This document shows, one piece after another, positions 45,243 through 56,893 of a stretch of DNA of 64,000 bases. The DNA comes from Meiothermus sp. GTDB lineage: Bacteria; Deinococcota; Deinococci; Deinococcales; Thermaceae. Location of the stretch: the NCBI RefSeq assembly GCF_026004075.1, contig NZ_BPIK01000002.1:62001-126000 (forward strand). Reading direction: 5' to 3'. The translations under genes were made by a program, and so were the position numbers. The notes under the pieces are model-generated. The model ran no database searches. It was not told where the DNA came from and was given only the letters and a program-made list of their open reading frames with translations. Each line of letters starts with the position of its first letter. Position 1 is the first letter of the stretch.

Positions 45243-45782
45243 TTACTTGCCAGCGGTCTTGCCGGGCTTGGTCTTGACTACCTCATCCGCATAACGGATA
45301 CCCTTGGCGTGGTAAGCATCGGGGGGTCGCACCGCACGCACGTTGGCGGCAACCTGACCCACGAGTTGCTTATCAATACCAATTACCCGAATCTTGGTGG
45401 GCTCCGGTACTTCAAAGGTAATGCCGTCTGGGGGCGTAACAATGTCTTTGTGGCTGTGCCCCACGGTGAGCTCGAGGTTCTTACCCTGCATGGCCGCACG
45501 GTAACCGGTTCCGCTAATCAGCATCTCCTTCACGTATCCTGTCGAGACGCCTTGAACCGCGTTGGCAATTAGGGTGCGGGTCAGGCCGTGCAGGCTTCTG
45601 TGGGTTCGGCTGTCGGAGGGACGGCTAACAGTAAGCGTGCCCCCTTCGTTCTTTACGGTTAGGTCGGGGTGCACAGGTACGGTCAATTCGCCCTTGGAGC
45701 CCTTGACCTTTACGAAACCAGGGGCCACTTCTACGGTCACGCCCTTAGGCAAGGTGATGGGTTGTTTTCCGATGCGGCTCAT
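45243..45782 (-). CDS. rplF: Ribosomal protein L6
   Basis: A 179-residue two-domain L6 near the factor-binding site. [40 protein letters not shown] and [20 protein letters not shown] are typical, with the C-terminal [18 protein letters not shown]. Its ATG shares a base with the rpsH stop (TAATG). Confidence 0.97.
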   Translation of the reverse strand: MSRIGKQPITLPKGVTVEVAPGFVKVKGSKGELTVPVHPDLTVKNEGGTLTVSRPSDSRTHRSLHGLTRTLIANAVQGVSTGYVKEMLISGTGYRAAMQGKNLELTVGHSHKDIVTPPDGITFEVPEPTKIRVIGIDKQLVGQVAANVRAVRPPDAYHAKGIRYADEVVKTKPGKTAGK

Positions 45783-46177
45783 TACCACACCTCGCAAATC
45801 ACTTCGCCGCCAACGCCCAGCTTACGGGCTTCACGGTCGGGCAGCAGACCTTTGGAGGTCGAGACGATGGCCAGGCCCAGGCCGCGGCGCACGTTAGGCA
45901 CGTTCTCGGCAGTTACGTATACCCGGCGCCCCGGACGGCTCACCCGGCGAATGTGCTTGATAACCTGTTCGCGGCGGGGGCCATACTTGAGGATTAGGCG
46001 GAGAAACGGCTTACCCTCTACCTCGATGCGCTCCATTCCTTTGAGAAAACCTTCTTTGACCAGGATGCTGGCGATCTGCTCCTTAAACTTAGAAGCAGGA
46101 ACATCCACGCTCTCCTTGTAGACCTGGACTCCATTTCGAATCCGGGTCAGCATATCGGCAATCGGATCACTTAGCAT
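45782..46177 (-). CDS. rpsH: Ribosomal protein S8
   Basis: A 131-residue S8, a central-domain 16S binder and in many bacteria the spc-operon repressor. [20 protein letters not shown] and the C-terminal [20 protein letters not shown] are diagnostic. ATG 46177 has GAAGGAGATGC upstream. A 163-bp gap to rpsN carries the hairpin TCGGTGA/TCACCGA (46308-46325). Confidence 0.97.
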   Translation of the reverse strand: MLSDPIADMLTRIRNGVQVYKESVDVPASKFKEQIASILVKEGFLKGMERIEVEGKPFLRLILKYGPRREQVIKHIRRVSRPGRRVYVTAENVPNVRRGLGLAIVSTSKGLLPDREARKLGVGGEVICEVW

Positions 46178-46340
46178 TACAGCATCTCCTTCTTCTGGGG
46201 TGGCTCCGCTTGGTCTGGAGGTTTGCAGAGCTCGGTCTTGGCTAAGGCAAGCCAACCTGTCGGCTCAGAACATCCACAGAGGACACCCTAGGATTGGCCT
46301 TGCGGTATCGGTGAAATCTCACCGACCTACAAAGCAATCT

Positions 46341-46610
46341 TTACCAGCTTGCCTTCTTGACGCCCGGCAACTGCCCCTTGTGGGCCATTTCGCGGAACTG
46401 GAGGCGCGAAAGCCCAAAGTAGCGCAAGTAAGACTTGGCACGGCCCGTCACCGCGCAGCGGTTCTTGTGGCGGGTGGGGCTGGCATCGCGCGGCAGCTCG
46501 GCCAGCGCAGCGTAATCACCCGCAGCCTTGAGGGCAGCCCGCTTGGCGGCATACTTGGCGATGGTCTTTAGCTTGCGCTTCATCTTCTCGACTTGAGATT
46601 TTTTAGCCAT
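46341..46610 (-). CDS. rpsN: Ribosomal protein S14, zinc-free long form
   Basis: An 89-residue S14 with a single Cys ([20 protein letters not shown]), so it is the zinc-independent long form. Thermus thermophilus uses the 61-residue zinc form. The S14 C-terminal [20 protein letters not shown] is clear. GAAGGAGGTGA precedes the ATG. Its place between rplE and rpsH is standard, so it is the main S14 and not an extra paralogue. Confidence 0.96.
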   Translation of the reverse strand: MAKKSQVEKMKRKLKTIAKYAAKRAALKAAGDYAALAELPRDASPTRHKNRCAVTGRAKSYLRYFGLSRLQFREMAHKGQLPGVKKASW

Positions 46611-46668
46611 GGTTTCACCTCCTTCCTAAGTTCAGCTAAGCAACTCTACGATGATAGCAAACAAAGCA

Positions 46669-47217
46669 TTACTTACGGAACGGGAATCCAAGCAGCTCGA
46701 GCAGGGCTTTGGCTTCCTCGTCGGTTTTAGCCGTGGTAACCACCGCAATGTCCATTCCACGCACGGCATCCACCATGTCGTAGGTAATCTCGGGGAAGAT
46801 GGCCTGCTCCCGGAGACCCAGGTTGTAGTTGCCGCGGCCATCGAAAGCGCCGGGGTTAACCCCGCGGAAATCGCGGATGCGGGGCAGGGCAATGTGAATT
46901 AGCTTTTCGGCAAAAATCCACATGCGGTCGCCGCGCAGCGTAACCCTTAAGCCAATGGGCATACCTTGGCGCAACTTGAAGTTGGAGATCGATTTTTTGG
47001 CGCGGGTAATGGCCGGCTGCTGACCGGTGATAACGGCCAGCTCCTTACCGGCTTTCTCGAGGATGCGGCTGTCTTCTTTAGCCTCGCCCAAGCCCTGGTT
47101 GACCACGATCTTCACCAGGCGGGGCACCGCCATGACGTTGTCGTAGCCAAAGCGCTTCATCAGCTCGGGGCGAATTTCTTCCAGATAGCGTTTCTTGAGG
47201 GCAACTTCCAGTGGCAT
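46669..47217 (-). CDS. rplE: Ribosomal protein L5
   Basis: A 182-residue L5 that binds 5S r[43 protein letters not shown] and [20 protein letters not shown] are family blocks. It lies 11 bp after the rplX stop. Confidence 0.97.
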   Translation of the reverse strand: MPLEVALKKRYLEEIRPELMKRFGYDNVMAVPRLVKIVVNQGLGEAKEDSRILEKAGKELAVITGQQPAITRAKKSISNFKLRQGMPIGLRVTLRGDRMWIFAEKLIHIALPRIRDFRGVNPGAFDGRGNYNLGLREQAIFPEITYDMVDAVRGMDIAVVTTAKTDEEAKALLELLGFPFRK

Positions 47218-47228
47218 TTACAACCCCC

Positions 47229-47558
47229 TTATTTGGTATCCAGCACGCCATCGCACTTGGCGCAGGCGCGCACCTTGGTGCCATCGGGCAGCACTTTCTT
47301 GCGGATACGGGTCGGCTTCTCGCAGCTTGGACAGATTGGCATGACCTTAGAGGCATGAATGGGCGCCTCGGTCTCGATAAAGCCCCCCTGGGGGTTGCGG
47401 GGGTTGGGCCGCACTGCGCGCTTGATGAGGTTTAGTCCCTCAACCACTACCAGCCCCTCTTTGGGCATCACAGCCTTGACTTTACCGGTTTCACCGCGAA
47501 GTCCTTCCTTGCCGGAAAGAACCACCACCGTGTCCCCTTTTTTGACGTGTATTTTCAT
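47229..47558 (-). CDS. rplX: Ribosomal protein L24
   Basis: A 109-residue L24. The KOW-type N-terminus ([20 protein letters not shown]) is followed by [22 protein letters not shown]-terminal zinc ribbon-like [13 protein letters not shown] and CAKCDG is shared with Thermus L24. A 193-bp gap with hairpins and a promoter-like motif separates it from rplN. Confidence 0.97.
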   Translation of the reverse strand: MKIHVKKGDTVVVLSGKEGLRGETGKVKAVMPKEGLVVVEGLNLIKRAVRPNPRNPQGGFIETEAPIHASKVMPICPSCEKPTRIRKKVLPDGTKVRACAKCDGVLDTK

Positions 47559-47609
47559 TTAATTCCTCCGATTTTGCTTCAGGGCCGGTCAGCTAAGACA
47601 CCAAATGAC

Positions 47610-47619
47610 AAGTTTAGCA
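47610..47619 (-). promoter_or_regulatory. Extended -10 motif TGCTAAACTT inside the ribosomal cluster
   Basis: The third copy of the decamer seen at 4764 and 7778, here on the minus strand 52 nt upstream of the rplX start. It may be an internal promoter for rplX onward. Confidence 0.35.
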
Positions 47620-47678
47620 GAAACCGTCCCAAAAAGCATCCTGTGCAAGAGCTTGCCACATGCAAGCCGGGCGCGGGA

Positions 47679-47701
47679 CGAGAGGCCTGAGTAGCCTCTC
47701 G
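47679..47701 (-). other. Hairpin in the rplN-rplX gap
   Basis: CGAGAGGC pairs with GCCTCTCG over 7 nt. Two smaller stems flank it: GCTTGC/GCAAGC (47651-47667) and CTTGCC/GGCAAG near 47715-47729. The 193-bp gap is much longer than others in this half of the cluster and could be a regulatory or processing site. Confidence 0.45.
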
Positions 47702-47751
47702 TGTATCGGAACAACTTGCCTACGGCAAGAACCCGCAAACCCACACAAGGC

Positions 47752-48120
47752 TTAAAGCACCTCAGGGGCCAGCGAAACGATCTTCATGAAGCCGCGTTCG
47801 CGCAGTTCGCGGGCGACCGGCCCAAAGACACGGGTACCTCGAGGCTCATTCTGCTGGTTGATGATCACCGCAGCGTTGGTGTCGAAGCGAATAGAAGAAC
47901 CGTCCTGCCGACGGATTTCTTTGGCTGTCCGCACCACTACCGCTTTAACTACGTCGCCTTCCTTGACCATACCTCGGGGGATGGCTTCCTTGACCGAAGC
48001 CACGATCACATCACCCACACTGGCATACTTGCGGTAGTGACCACCCATCACCCGGATACAGGCAATCTTGCGAGCGCCGGTATTATCGGCGACTTCCAGT
48101 ACGGTTTCTTGCTGGATCAC
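47752..48120 (-). CDS. rplN: Ribosomal protein L14
   Basis: A 122-residue L14 of the subunit interface ([60 protein letters not shown]). The ATG overlaps the rpsQ stop by 4 bp. Confidence 0.98.
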   Translation of the reverse strand: MIQQETVLEVADNTGARKIACIRVMGGHYRKYASVGDVIVASVKEAIPRGMVKEGDVVKAVVVRTAKEIRRQDGSSIRFDTNAAVIINQQNEPRGTRVFGPVARELRERGFMKIVSLAPEVL

Positions 48121-48410
48121 GCTTTACCACGCTCCTTACGCAAGAGATAGCGCTCGACCAGGTCCATACGGCCCTCCTCGAGGCGCCCCACCACCACAAA
48201 TTTTTTGTTTTTGGAAATGGGGGTGGCTTCCCGAATTTCGACGACGTCGCCCAGCTTGTATTGGTCGTTTTCATCGTGGGCAAGGTATTTCTTGGACTGC
48301 TTGATCACCTTGCCGTACAGCGGGTGCTGCATCTGGCGCTCGACCAAAACCGTAACGGTCTTCTGCGCCTTATCGCTCACCACCACGCCGGTAAGAACTT
48401 TTTTAGGCAT
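48117..48410 (-). CDS. rpsQ: Ribosomal protein S17
   Basis: A 97-residue S17 with OB fold. [20 protein letters not shown] and [20 protein letters not shown] are typical. The C-terminal extension [17 protein letters not shown] is of the Thermus type. It lies 14 bp after rpmC. Confidence 0.97.
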   Translation of the reverse strand: MPKKVLTGVVVSDKAQKTVTVLVERQMQHPLYGKVIKQSKKYLAHDENDQYKLGDVVEIREATPISKNKKFVVVGRLEEGRMDLVERYLLRKERGKA

Positions 48411-48424
48411 TGCGGACTCCTTTC

Positions 48425-48649
48425 TTAGGCCTTTTTGGCGCGGGGCGATTGTTCTTTTACTTTCTCGCCCAATACGGTCATCATGCGGGCAATTTCGCGC
48501 TTGGCTTCCGAGACCCGATGGTTTTTATCAAGCTGACCGATGCTGGCTTGGAAGCGCAGCTCCATTAGTTCTTTTTTGGTGTCCTGGATCCGCTTTTGCA
48601 GCTCGGCCACCGAAAGTTTGCGCAGCTCACTGGGCTTCGTCGTAGGCAT
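48425..48649 (-). CDS. rpmC: Ribosomal protein L29
   Basis: A 74-residue helical protein at the tunnel exit ([20 protein letters not shown], then [10 protein letters not shown] and [17 protein letters not shown]). From the ATG at 48649 it overlaps the rplP coding end by 23 bp, so a start at this ATG implies translational coupling. Confidence 0.95.
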   Translation of the reverse strand: MPTTKPSELRKLSVAELQKRIQDTKKELMELRFQASIGQLDKNHRVSEAKREIARMMTVLGEKVKEQSPRAKKA

Positions 48650-49052
48650 CGCGTCTCACCACCTTGGTCTGAATCGGCAGTTTGTGGCCGGCCAGGCGCA
48701 GGGCTTCACGGGCTTGCTCCTCGGTCACACCGGACACCTCGAACATGACGCGCCCGGGCTTTACCACAGCCACATACCCCTCTACGTTCCCTTTACCTTT
48801 ACCCATCCGCACTTCCAAGGGCTTCTTGGTATAGGGCTTGTCAGGGAAGATACGGATAAAGATTTTGCCGCCACGGCGGAAGTGGCGCACCATGGCCACA
48901 CGGGCCGCCTCAATCTGCTGGCTGGTAACCCACGAGGGCTCCATCGCCACCAAACCCCACTCGCCAAAGGCCACATAGTCGCCGCCCTTGGCTGTACCCC
49001 GCATACGGCCCCGGTGGGCCTTGCGGTATTTCATGCGCTTGGGCATCAGCAT
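48627..49052 (-). CDS. rplP: Ribosomal protein L16
   Basis: A 141-residue L16 of the A-site region ([60 protein letters not shown]). It follows rpsC by 2 bp and overlaps the following rpmC. Confidence 0.98.
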   Translation of the reverse strand: MLMPKRMKYRKAHRGRMRGTAKGGDYVAFGEWGLVAMEPSWVTSQQIEAARVAMVRHFRRGGKIFIRIFPDKPYTKKPLEVRMGKGKGNVEGYVAVVKPGRVMFEVSGVTEEQAREALRLAGHKLPIQTKVVRRDAYDEAQ

Positions 49053-49054
49053 GC

Positions 49055-49816
49055 TTATTCGCCCCCTTCTTTGCCCGTCGCCCCGGCCTTACGAACTGCC
49101 GAGCGGCGACGAGGTTTGCCTTCCTGATCACGTTTTGGCGCCGCCGGACGAGCCGCAGGTGCAGCGCCTGGCACCACCTTCTTGCCGCCGATCACCTCGC
49201 CCATGAACACATAGGCCTTGACGCCCAGCGAGCCGTAGGTGGTCTCGGCCCTAGCCGTTCCATAGTCGATGTTGGCCCGCAGGGTGTGCAAGGGAACCCG
49301 TCCCTCGGCTGCCCACTCAACGCGGGCCTGCTCGGCTCCACCAATCCGACCCGAAACCACGATTTTGGCCCCCTGTGCACCGGATTCACGCACACGCTGG
49401 ACAGCTTGTTTGATGCTACGGCGCACGGCAAAACGGCGCTCGATTTGCTCGGCCACGCGCTGAGCCACCAGGGGCGCGGAAAGGTTGGGGTTGCCCACCT
49501 CCTGCACGTTGAGGGCCACGGTTTTACCGGGGAACTGGCTTTGCAGGGCCTCGCGCAGGCGCTTGATGGTCTCGCCCCCACGCCCGATCACCACGCCGGG
49601 TTTGGCTGCGTACACCATAACCGTAACGTTGTCAGCCGCGCGCTCGATGTCGATACGGGCCAGGCCGGCCTGGCGCAGCTCCTTCTCGATCAGAGCCCGG
49701 ATTAGGCGGTCTTCTTGCAGGGTCTTGGCGTAGGCTTTTTTGCCGGCATACCAGCGCGACTCGAAATCGCGGGTGATACCCAGGCGCAGACCCACGGGAT
49801 TGATCTTGTTACCCAT
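49055..49816 (-). CDS. rpsC: Ribosomal protein S3
   Basis: A 253-residue S3 of the mRNA entry tunnel. [20 protein letters not shown], the KH domain with [19 protein letters not shown] and [20 protein letters not shown] are typical. A Pro/Ala/Lys-rich C-terminal tail extends the protein. The start overlaps the rplV stop by 8 bp. Confidence 0.98.
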   Translation of the reverse strand: MGNKINPVGLRLGITRDFESRWYAGKKAYAKTLQEDRLIRALIEKELRQAGLARIDIERAADNVTVMVYAAKPGVVIGRGGETIKRLREALQSQFPGKTVALNVQEVGNPNLSAPLVAQRVAEQIERRFAVRRSIKQAVQRVRESGAQGAKIVVSGRIGGAEQARVEWAAEGRVPLHTLRANIDYGTARAETTYGSLGVKAYVFMGEVIGGKKVVPGAAPAARPAAPKRDQEGKPRRRSAVRKAGATGKEGGE

Positions 49817-50309
49817 TTTTCTCCCCCACGATGATGGTGATATGGCTGGTACGCTTCTTGATCATGTTGGCGCTTCCGCGGGCTCGAGGCAGCATTCGCT
49901 TGATGGCGGGGCCTTCGTCTACATAGGCCGCTTTGACATAGATCTGGTCTTCGATCATGTTTTTGCGGTCGTCATTCATGCCGTTGGCTGCAGCCGACTC
50001 GAGCACCTTAGCCACCACTTCCGAGGCCCGGTGCGGGGTGTACTTGAGGATAGCCCGGGCTTCCTCGAGCTTCTTACCCCGAATCAGGTCTACAACCAGG
50101 CGCACCTTTTGCGGTGACATACGGACATAACGGGCCGTGGCTAGGGCATAGGTGTGGGCTTTCTCATCCTTGACGGCTTCACCGCGTTTGCGCAACGAGA
50201 GCTTGGCGTAGCGCTGCAAGCCCGCCGAACCGGGGTAGTGCACATCGCGCAGGTCTTTACGAATATCGCTGCGCTCGCCTTTCTTGAGACGTTTTCTGGC
50301 TTCCATCAT
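49809..50309 (-). CDS. rplV: Ribosomal protein L22 with N-terminal extension
   Basis: A 166-residue L22 against about 113 in Thermus. The family core begins near residue 54 ([20 protein letters not shown]) and ends with [20 protein letters not shown], including the tunnel-lining loop. The first ~53 residues ([20 protein letters not shown] and beyond) are basic and have no counterpart in Thermus L22; Deinococcus L22 has a shorter extension. The upstream part is continuous and follows rpsS by 7 bp, so it is likely translated. Confidence 0.95.
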   Translation of the reverse strand: MMEARKRLKKGERSDIRKDLRDVHYPGSAGLQRYAKLSLRKRGEAVKDEKAHTYALATARYVRMSPQKVRLVVDLIRGKKLEEARAILKYTPHRASEVVAKVLESAAANGMNDDRKNMIEDQIYVKAAYVDEGPAIKRMLPRARGSANMIKKRTSHITIIVGEKNG

Positions 50310-50316
50310 CCACCCC

Positions 50317-50595
50317 TTACTTCTTAGCGGTCTTGGCCTCTTTGCTGTGGCCGCGGTAGGTGCGGGTAGGCGAGAACTCGCCTAGTTTGTGCCCGACCAT
50401 CTGCTCAGTTACATAAACCGGCACGTGCTGCTTACCGTTGTAAACCGCCAGGGTATGGCCGATCATCTCGGGCACAATGGTGCTCCGGCGGCTCCAGGTC
50501 TTGATCACCCGCTTTTCGCCTTTGGCGTTCATCGCCTCGACTTTTTCCAGCAGGTGGCTTTCCACAAAAACTCCTTTTTTCAAGCTACGTGGCAT
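50317..50595 (-). CDS. rpsS: Ribosomal protein S19
   Basis: A 92-residue S19 of the 30S head ([58 protein letters not shown]). It lies between rplB and rplV in S10-operon order, 9 bp after rplB. Confidence 0.98.
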   Translation of the reverse strand: MPRSLKKGVFVESHLLEKVEAMNAKGEKRVIKTWSRRSTIVPEMIGHTLAVYNGKQHVPVYVTEQMVGHKLGEFSPTRTYRGHSKEAKTAKK

Positions 50596-50604
50596 AGTTC
50601 ACCT

Positions 50605-51432
50605 CTACTTGCGACGAGACACGATGAGTGCGCTCGAGGGCTTCTTCTTCTTGCGGGTCTTGAGACCTTTGGCCTGCTGGCCCCAGGGCGAGACTGGCGG
50701 ACGGCCTCGCGGCGCGCGACCTTCACCACCACCGTGCGGGTGGTCTACCGGGTTCATGGCCGTACCACGCACGTGGCCTTTTCGGCCAAGGTGGCGCGTA
50801 CGACCCGCTTTACCGAGCACGATGTTCTTGTGATCGGCGTTGGATACCACCCCGATGGTGGCGTAGCACTCACCGTGCACTTTGCGCAGCTCACCAGAGG
50901 GCAGGCGCAAGATTACGTAATCACCTTCGCGGCCCTGCACCTGCACGCTAGTACCGGCGCTACGGGCCATTTTGGCGCCCTTGCCAGGCTCGAGCTCTAC
51001 CGCGTGAATCACCGTACCCACCGGAATAAAGCGCAGCGGCAGGGCGTTGCCCACTGAGATGGGCGCTTCGGGGCCGCTGGAGACGATGGTGTCGACCTTC
51101 AGGGCATCGGGGGCCAGAATATAGCGCTTTTCGCCGTCGCGGTAGAACAGCAGGGCGATACGGGCGGTGCGGTTGGGATCGTACTCAATGGCTGCAACCC
51201 GCGCAGGAATACCGGCCTTATCCCGCCGACGGAAGTCGATGATGCGGTAGAGCTGCTTGTGCCCACCCGAGATAAAGCGGCTGGTGGTGCGGCCTTGGTT
51301 GTTGCGCCCCCCGGTTTTTTTCATCGGGGCGGTCAGGCTCTTCTCCGGACGCTTCTTGGTCAGCTCAGAGAAGTCGGCCACCGTCATGAAGCGGCGCGAT
51401 GGGGTGTAGGGTCTGAATTTCTTTACTGCCAT
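50605..51432 (-). CDS. rplB: Ribosomal protein L2
   Basis: A 275-residue L2 required for peptidyl transferase and subunit joining. [40 protein letters not shown] and the conserved [20 protein letters not shown] with its universally conserved His are present. A 201-bp gap separates it from rplW, unlike most S10-operon junctions. Confidence 0.98.
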   Translation of the reverse strand: MAVKKFRPYTPSRRFMTVADFSELTKKRPEKSLTAPMKKTGGRNNQGRTTSRFISGGHKQLYRIIDFRRRDKAGIPARVAAIEYDPNRTARIALLFYRDGEKRYILAPDALKVDTIVSSGPEAPISVGNALPLRFIPVGTVIHAVELEPGKGAKMARSAGTSVQVQGREGDYVILRLPSGELRKVHGECYATIGVVSNADHKNIVLGKAGRTRHLGRKGHVRGTAMNPVDHPHGGGEGRAPRGRPPVSPWGQQAKGLKTRKKKKPSSALIVSRRK

Positions 51433-51499
51433 TGTTCTCTTCCTCTCACTTGATACGGGCTAACCGAGTCGCCCTGATGCCAAGTGGATTTTTGCCCCG

Positions 51500-51586
51500 T
51501 CATCGTCCAGCGCCGTGAGATACGCATGTACGCTCGGTCTCGAGGCAGTTTGGAGGGCGCAGGGTTCGAGTTTTTTTGTCCCACAT
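51500..51586 (-). CDS. Possible 28-residue small protein between rplW and rplB
   Basis: In the 201-bp rplW-rplB gap a short frame begins ATG at 51586 (MWDKKTRTLRPPN...) and ends TGA at 51500, rich in Arg/Lys with two Cys. It has GAGGAGG 7 nt upstream of the ATG, a better Shine-Dalgarno than many genes here. I do not recognise it; it may be a leader peptide or a chance frame. Confidence 0.3.
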   Translation of the reverse strand: MWDKKTRTLRPPNCLETERTCVSHGAGR

Positions 51587-51633
51587 CCCCTGTCCTCCTC
51601 GATTAAAAGCCCTTAAAATCGGGACAAACCGAT

Positions 51634-51924
51634 TTAGATCAGTCCTTCCAGGGCTTCAATCTTCTGTCCGGGAGCTACCGTTACGATAGCTTTCTTACGG
51701 TCGGGGCGCTTACCCATAAAGCGGCCCAGGCGCTTGTCTTTACCCAGGATGTTCTGGGTATTGACCCGCACCACCTTGACCTTGAAGGCGGCCTCTACAG
51801 CGTTGGCAATCTCGGTCTTGTTGGCCCTGGGGTGCACCCAAAAGGTATAGACCCCATCGGCAAACCGGCCGTACGCCTTCTCCGACAAAACGGGTTGAAT
51901 AATCACATCGTGGGGCGTTTTCAT
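51634..51924 (-). CDS. rplW: Ribosomal protein L23
   Basis: A 96-residue L23 at the tunnel exit, dock for trigger factor and SRP. TPHDVIIQPVLSEKAYGRFA, FWVHPRANKTEIANAVEAAF and VNTQNILGKDKRLGRFMGKR identify it. Its start shares one base with the rplD stop. Confidence 0.98.
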   Translation of the reverse strand: MKTPHDVIIQPVLSEKAYGRFADGVYTFWVHPRANKTEIANAVEAAFKVKVVRVNTQNILGKDKRLGRFMGKRPDRKKAIVTVAPGQKIEALEGLI

Positions 51925-52544
51925 CAGGCCTCACCCCCTACACTTTGGCCCAGCTTGGCTTGTACCCCTGGCCAGGCCGAAGCCTCCATCACCAGAACTT
52001 CCTGGCGCATGATGTCGTAGACGTTGAGCCCTTCGGGGGCCAGCACCCGCACCTTGGGCAGGTTGCGGGCCGCACGAGCCACCTTTTCGTCGCTGGTTAC
52101 CAGCAGGATGGAAGGGCCCTCGAGGTTGTGGGCTTTGAGCCAGGCCACGAACTCTTTGGTTTTGCCGCTCACGCCCTTGAAGTCTTCCACCAGGAAGAAC
52201 TTACCTTCCTTAGCGCGGTCGGCCAGGGCCATGGAGAGGCCCAGCTTGCGCACCTTCTTGGGCAGGGTGTAGCTGTAGTCGCGAGGCTGCGGCCCAAATA
52301 CCGTGCCACCACCCACAAAAATAGGGGCGCCGTAATCGCCGTGGCGGGCCCGGCCGGTGTGTTTTTGCGCGTACATTTTTTTGGTGGTGAAGTTCACCAT
52401 ACCGCGGGTTTTGGTGGCCGCGGTACCCCGGCGGCGCGAGGCCAGTTGCCAGCGCACCACCTCGTAGAGCACGTGGCTCTTAACCTTTTCAGGCAGGGCC
52501 GCCTCCACGGTTTTATTGCTTCCGAGTATCGGAAGGTGATACAT
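51924..52544 (-). CDS. rplD: Ribosomal protein L4
   Basis: A 206-residue L4. YEVVRWQLASRRRGTAATKT, the tunnel loop KHTGRARHGDYGAPIFVGGG and FGPQPRDYSYTLPKKVRKLG are typical. ATG 52544 overlaps the rplC stop by one base (TGATG); a GTG at 52547 is the alternative. In some bacteria L4 represses the S10 operon. Confidence 0.97.
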   Translation of the reverse strand: MYHLPILGSNKTVEAALPEKVKSHVLYEVVRWQLASRRRGTAATKTRGMVNFTTKKMYAQKHTGRARHGDYGAPIFVGGGTVFGPQPRDYSYTLPKKVRKLGLSMALADRAKEGKFFLVEDFKGVSGKTKEFVAWLKAHNLEGPSILLVTSDEKVARAARNLPKVRVLAPEGLNVYDIMRQEVLVMEASAWPGVQAKLGQSVGGEA

Positions 52545-53188
52545 CACTTACCTCCCTTGCCGGCCTTTACGGCAGGAACTTTGCTGGTCTGGCGCACCAC
52601 CACAAGGCTGCCGTTGGCCCCGGGCACTGAACCCTTGACCAGGATCAGGTTCTCGCTCTCGAGCACATCCACGACCTCGAGGCCCTGAATCGTCACGCGC
52701 TCGTTACCCCAACGCCCGGCCATCTTCTTGCCCTTGAAGACCCGGCCCGGGGTCTTGCGGTTACCAATCGAACCCCCGTGGCGGTGAATCTTGTGGGCAC
52801 CGTGCGAGTCGTTGCCACCGGCAAAATTCCATTTCTTCATCACACCAGTAAAGCCGTGGCCCTTGGAGGTACCCGTCACATCCACCACTTCCCCGGCATT
52901 GAAAATGCTCACCGTCACGGTGTCGCCCTCGGGGTTGAAGCCCCGCAGTTCACGCAGGTACTTCACGGGCTCCACACCTGCCTTGGCGAAATGACCCTTG
53001 GCCGGCTTGTTGACCCGCTGTGGCTTCTGGCTCTGGAAGCCTAGTTGTACCGCTTCGTACCCATCTTTCTCGATAGTTTTGCGCTGTACCACTGGGCAAG
53101 GGCCAGCCAAAATCACCGTTACCGGCACGGCTTTATCGCCTTTCCAAATCTGGGTCATACCCACTTTAGTCCCAAGGATGCCCTTCAT
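52544..53188 (-). CDS. rplC: Ribosomal protein L3
   Basis: A 214-residue L3. [20 protein letters not shown], the deep loop [20 protein letters not shown] and [20 protein letters not shown] are family blocks. Its ATG overlaps the rpsJ stop (TAATG). Confidence 0.98.
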   Translation of the reverse strand: MKGILGTKVGMTQIWKGDKAVPVTVILAGPCPVVQRKTIEKDGYEAVQLGFQSQKPQRVNKPAKGHFAKAGVEPVKYLRELRGFNPEGDTVTVSIFNAGEVVDVTGTSKGHGFTGVMKKWNFAGGNDSHGAHKIHRHGGSIGNRKTPGRVFKGKKMAGRWGNERVTIQGLEVVDVLESENLILVKGSVPGANGSLVVVRQTSKVPAVKAGKGGK

Positions 53189-53502
53189 TAGCGGCCTCCT
53201 ACCATCTTGAGCTCGATCTCTACCCCGGTGGGCAGATCGAGGTTGCGCAATCCCTCAATGGTTTTGGGTGTGGGATCGGTAATATCCACCAAGCGATTGT
53301 GGGTGCGCAACTCAAAGTGCTCACGGCTGTCTTTGTGCTTGAAGGGACTCCGCAGCACGGTAAAGCGACGGATGCGGGTCGGCAGCGGCACCGGCCCTGA
53401 CACCTGGGCCCCGCTACGGCGGGCCGTCTCCACAATCTTGGCCGCCGAAGCGTCCAAGCTCTTGTGGTCAAAGCCCCGAAGTTTGATACGAATCTTTGGC
53501 AT
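53188..53502 (-). CDS. rpsJ: Ribosomal protein S10
   Basis: A 104-residue S10, also the NusE antitermination factor. [40 protein letters not shown] and [19 protein letters not shown] identify it. It follows tuf by 12 bp, linking str and S10 operons. Confidence 0.98.
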   Translation of the reverse strand: MPKIRIKLRGFDHKSLDASAAKIVETARRSGAQVSGPVPLPTRIRRFTVLRSPFKHKDSREHFELRTHNRLVDITDPTPKTIEGLRNLDLPTGVEIELKMVGGR

Positions 53503-53514
53503 TCAGGGCCTCCC

Positions 53515-54732
<1,218 letters not shown>

Positions 54733-54797
54733 AACAGTTTCACTCCTTCTATTTCGCTTAGCGTCGTGGGGTCAAGGGTAGGCCCGACCCCCTTGGT

Positions 54798-56891
54798 TTA
54801 TTGCCCCTTGATCAGCTTTTGCGCGATGTTTTGGGGCACTTGCTCGTAGTGGTCGAAGAACATCGAGAACTGGGCACGGCCCTGGCTCATCGAGCGCATA
54901 TCGTTGGCGTAGCCAAACATCTCGGCCAGAGGAACGAAGGCCCGTACCAGCCGGGCGTTGCCGCGCTCTTCCATGCCCTGAATCTGCCCACGGCGAGAGT
55001 TAAGATCGCCGATGATGGAGCCCAGGAATTCCTCAGGGGTGATGACCTCAACACGCATGATGGGCTCGAGGATGGCCGCACCACCCTTCTCGATGGCCTC
55101 TTTAATGGCCATTGAACCGGCAATCTTGAAGGCCATTTCGGAGGAGTCCACCTCGTGGTAGCTACCGTCGTAGAGGGTGACCTTAATGTCCACAATGGGG
55201 AAACCGGTGAGGGGCCCCGACTGCATGGCTTCCTCGATGCCTTTTTGCACCGCCGGGATGTACTCGCGCGGAATTACCCCACCCACGATGGCGTTGACAA
55301 ACTCGAAGCCCGAGCCGCGGCCCAGGGGTTCGGCCTTGATCTTGACGTGACCGTACTGTCCACGCCCACCCGACTGGCGCACGAACTTACCCTCGACATC
55401 CACCGGGCGGGTGATGGTCTCGCGGTAGGCTACCTGGGGCTTGCCCACGTTGGCGTCCACCTTGAACTCGCGCTTGAGGCGATCCACGATGATTTCCAGG
55501 TGCAGCTCACCCATCCCCGAGATAATGGTCTGGCCGGTCTCGGGGTCGGTGGAGACGCGGAAGGTGGGGTCTTCCTCGCCCAGACGCGCAAGGGCCACGC
55601 CCAGCTTGTCCTGGTCGGCCTTGGTTTTGGGCTCGATGGCCAGGTCAATCACAGGCTCGGGGATTTCGATGGACTCGAGGATAATCGGCTCGTCTCCATC
55701 CCCTACCAGCGAGTCGCCGGTGATGGTTTCCTTGAGTCCCACCACCGCACCCAGCTCGCCCGCACGCAGCTCTTCCACCTCTTCGCGGTGGTTGGCGTGC
55801 ATCTGCAGCAAGCGAGCTACGCGCTCCTTCTTCCCTTTGGTGGTGTTCTGCACGTAAGAGCCCGACTTTAGGGTGCCGGAGTAAACCCGGACAAAGGTCA
55901 GTCGGCCCACGTAGGGGTCGGCCATAATCTTGAAGGCCAGGGCCGCCAAGGGGCCGTTGGGGTCAGCCGGGCGCTCGATTTCCTCGCCATTCTCGGTTTT
56001 GCCCTTGATGGGGGGAATATCCAGCGGCGAAGGCAGGTAGTCCACCACCCCATCCAAGAGCAGTTGCACGCCTTTGTTCTTGAGCGCCGAACCCAGGAAG
56101 ACCGGGAAGATCTCGATGGCAATGGTGCCCTTGCGGATGGCCCGGATGAGCTCCTCTTCGGTGGGCTTCTCGCCCTCGAGGAACTTCATCATGATGTTCT
56201 CGTCATAGTCGGCGGCCGCTTCCACCAGTTTCTCGTAGTATTCGGCGGCCTGGGCCTTCATGTCCTCGGGGATTTCAACCTCTTTGATGTCGGTGCCCAG
56301 GTCGTTGCCGTAGATGTAAGCCTTCTGGCGCAGCACATCCACGATGCCCTTGAAGGTATCCTCGCGGCCAATGGGCAGTTGCATCAACACCGGCTTGGCC
56401 CCCAGGCGCTCCTTCATGGTGTTGACCACCAACCAGATATCGGCCCCGGTCTTGTCCATCTTGTTGGCGAAAGCAATGCGGGGCACCCGGTACTTGTCGG
56501 CCTGGCGCCAGACCGTTTCGGACTGGGGCTCCACCCCCTGCGAAGCGTCGAACACCGCTACTGCACCGTCCAGCACCCGCATGGAGCGCTCAACCTCGAT
56601 GGTGAAGTCTACGTGGCCGGGGGTGTCAATGATGTTGATGCGGTGCTCGATGCCGGTACCGCTGTGCTTCCAGTTGGCGGTGGTTACAGCCGCAGTAATG
56701 GTAATACCACGCTCGCGCTCCTGCTCCATCCAGTCCATGGTGGCAGCGCCTTCGTGCACCTCACCGATTTTGTGGATGCGCCCGGTGTAGTACAGGATGC
56801 GCTCGGTAGTGGTGGTCTTACCGGCGTCGATGTGGGCCGCAATCCCGATGTTGCGGAAGAGTTTTAGGTCAAAACCAGTCTTGACAGACAT
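54798..56891 (-). CDS. fusA: Elongation factor G
   Basis: A 697-residue translocase. G-domain motifs are [28 protein letters not shown] and [11 protein letters not shown]. Domain IV-V blocks GEPL-like [15 protein letters not shown] and [20 protein letters not shown] are present. ATG 56891 is chosen 3 bp after the rpsG stop; the longer frame begins inside rpsG. Confidence 0.98.
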   Translation of the reverse strand: MSVKTGFDLKLFRNIGIAAHIDAGKTTTTERILYYTGRIHKIGEVHEGAATMDWMEQERERGITITAAVTTANWKHSGTGIEHRINIIDTPGHVDFTIEVERSMRVLDGAVAVFDASQGVEPQSETVWRQADKYRVPRIAFANKMDKTGADIWLVVNTMKERLGAKPVLMQLPIGREDTFKGIVDVLRQKAYIYGNDLGTDIKEVEIPEDMKAQAAEYYEKLVEAAADYDENIMMKFLEGEKPTEEELIRAIRKGTIAIEIFPVFLGSALKNKGVQLLLDGVVDYLPSPLDIPPIKGKTENGEEIERPADPNGPLAALAFKIMADPYVGRLTFVRVYSGTLKSGSYVQNTTKGKKERVARLLQMHANHREEVEELRAGELGAVVGLKETITGDSLVGDGDEPIILESIEIPEPVIDLAIEPKTKADQDKLGVALARLGEEDPTFRVSTDPETGQTIISGMGELHLEIIVDRLKREFKVDANVGKPQVAYRETITRPVDVEGKFVRQSGGRGQYGHVKIKAEPLGRGSGFEFVNAIVGGVIPREYIPAVQKGIEEAMQSGPLTGFPIVDIKVTLYDGSYHEVDSSEMAFKIAGSMAIKEAIEKGGAAILEPIMRVEVITPEEFLGSIIGDLNSRRGQIQGMEERGNARLVRAFVPLAEMFGYANDMRSMSQGRAQFSMFFDHYEQVPQNIAQKLIKGQ

Positions 56892-56893
56892 AC

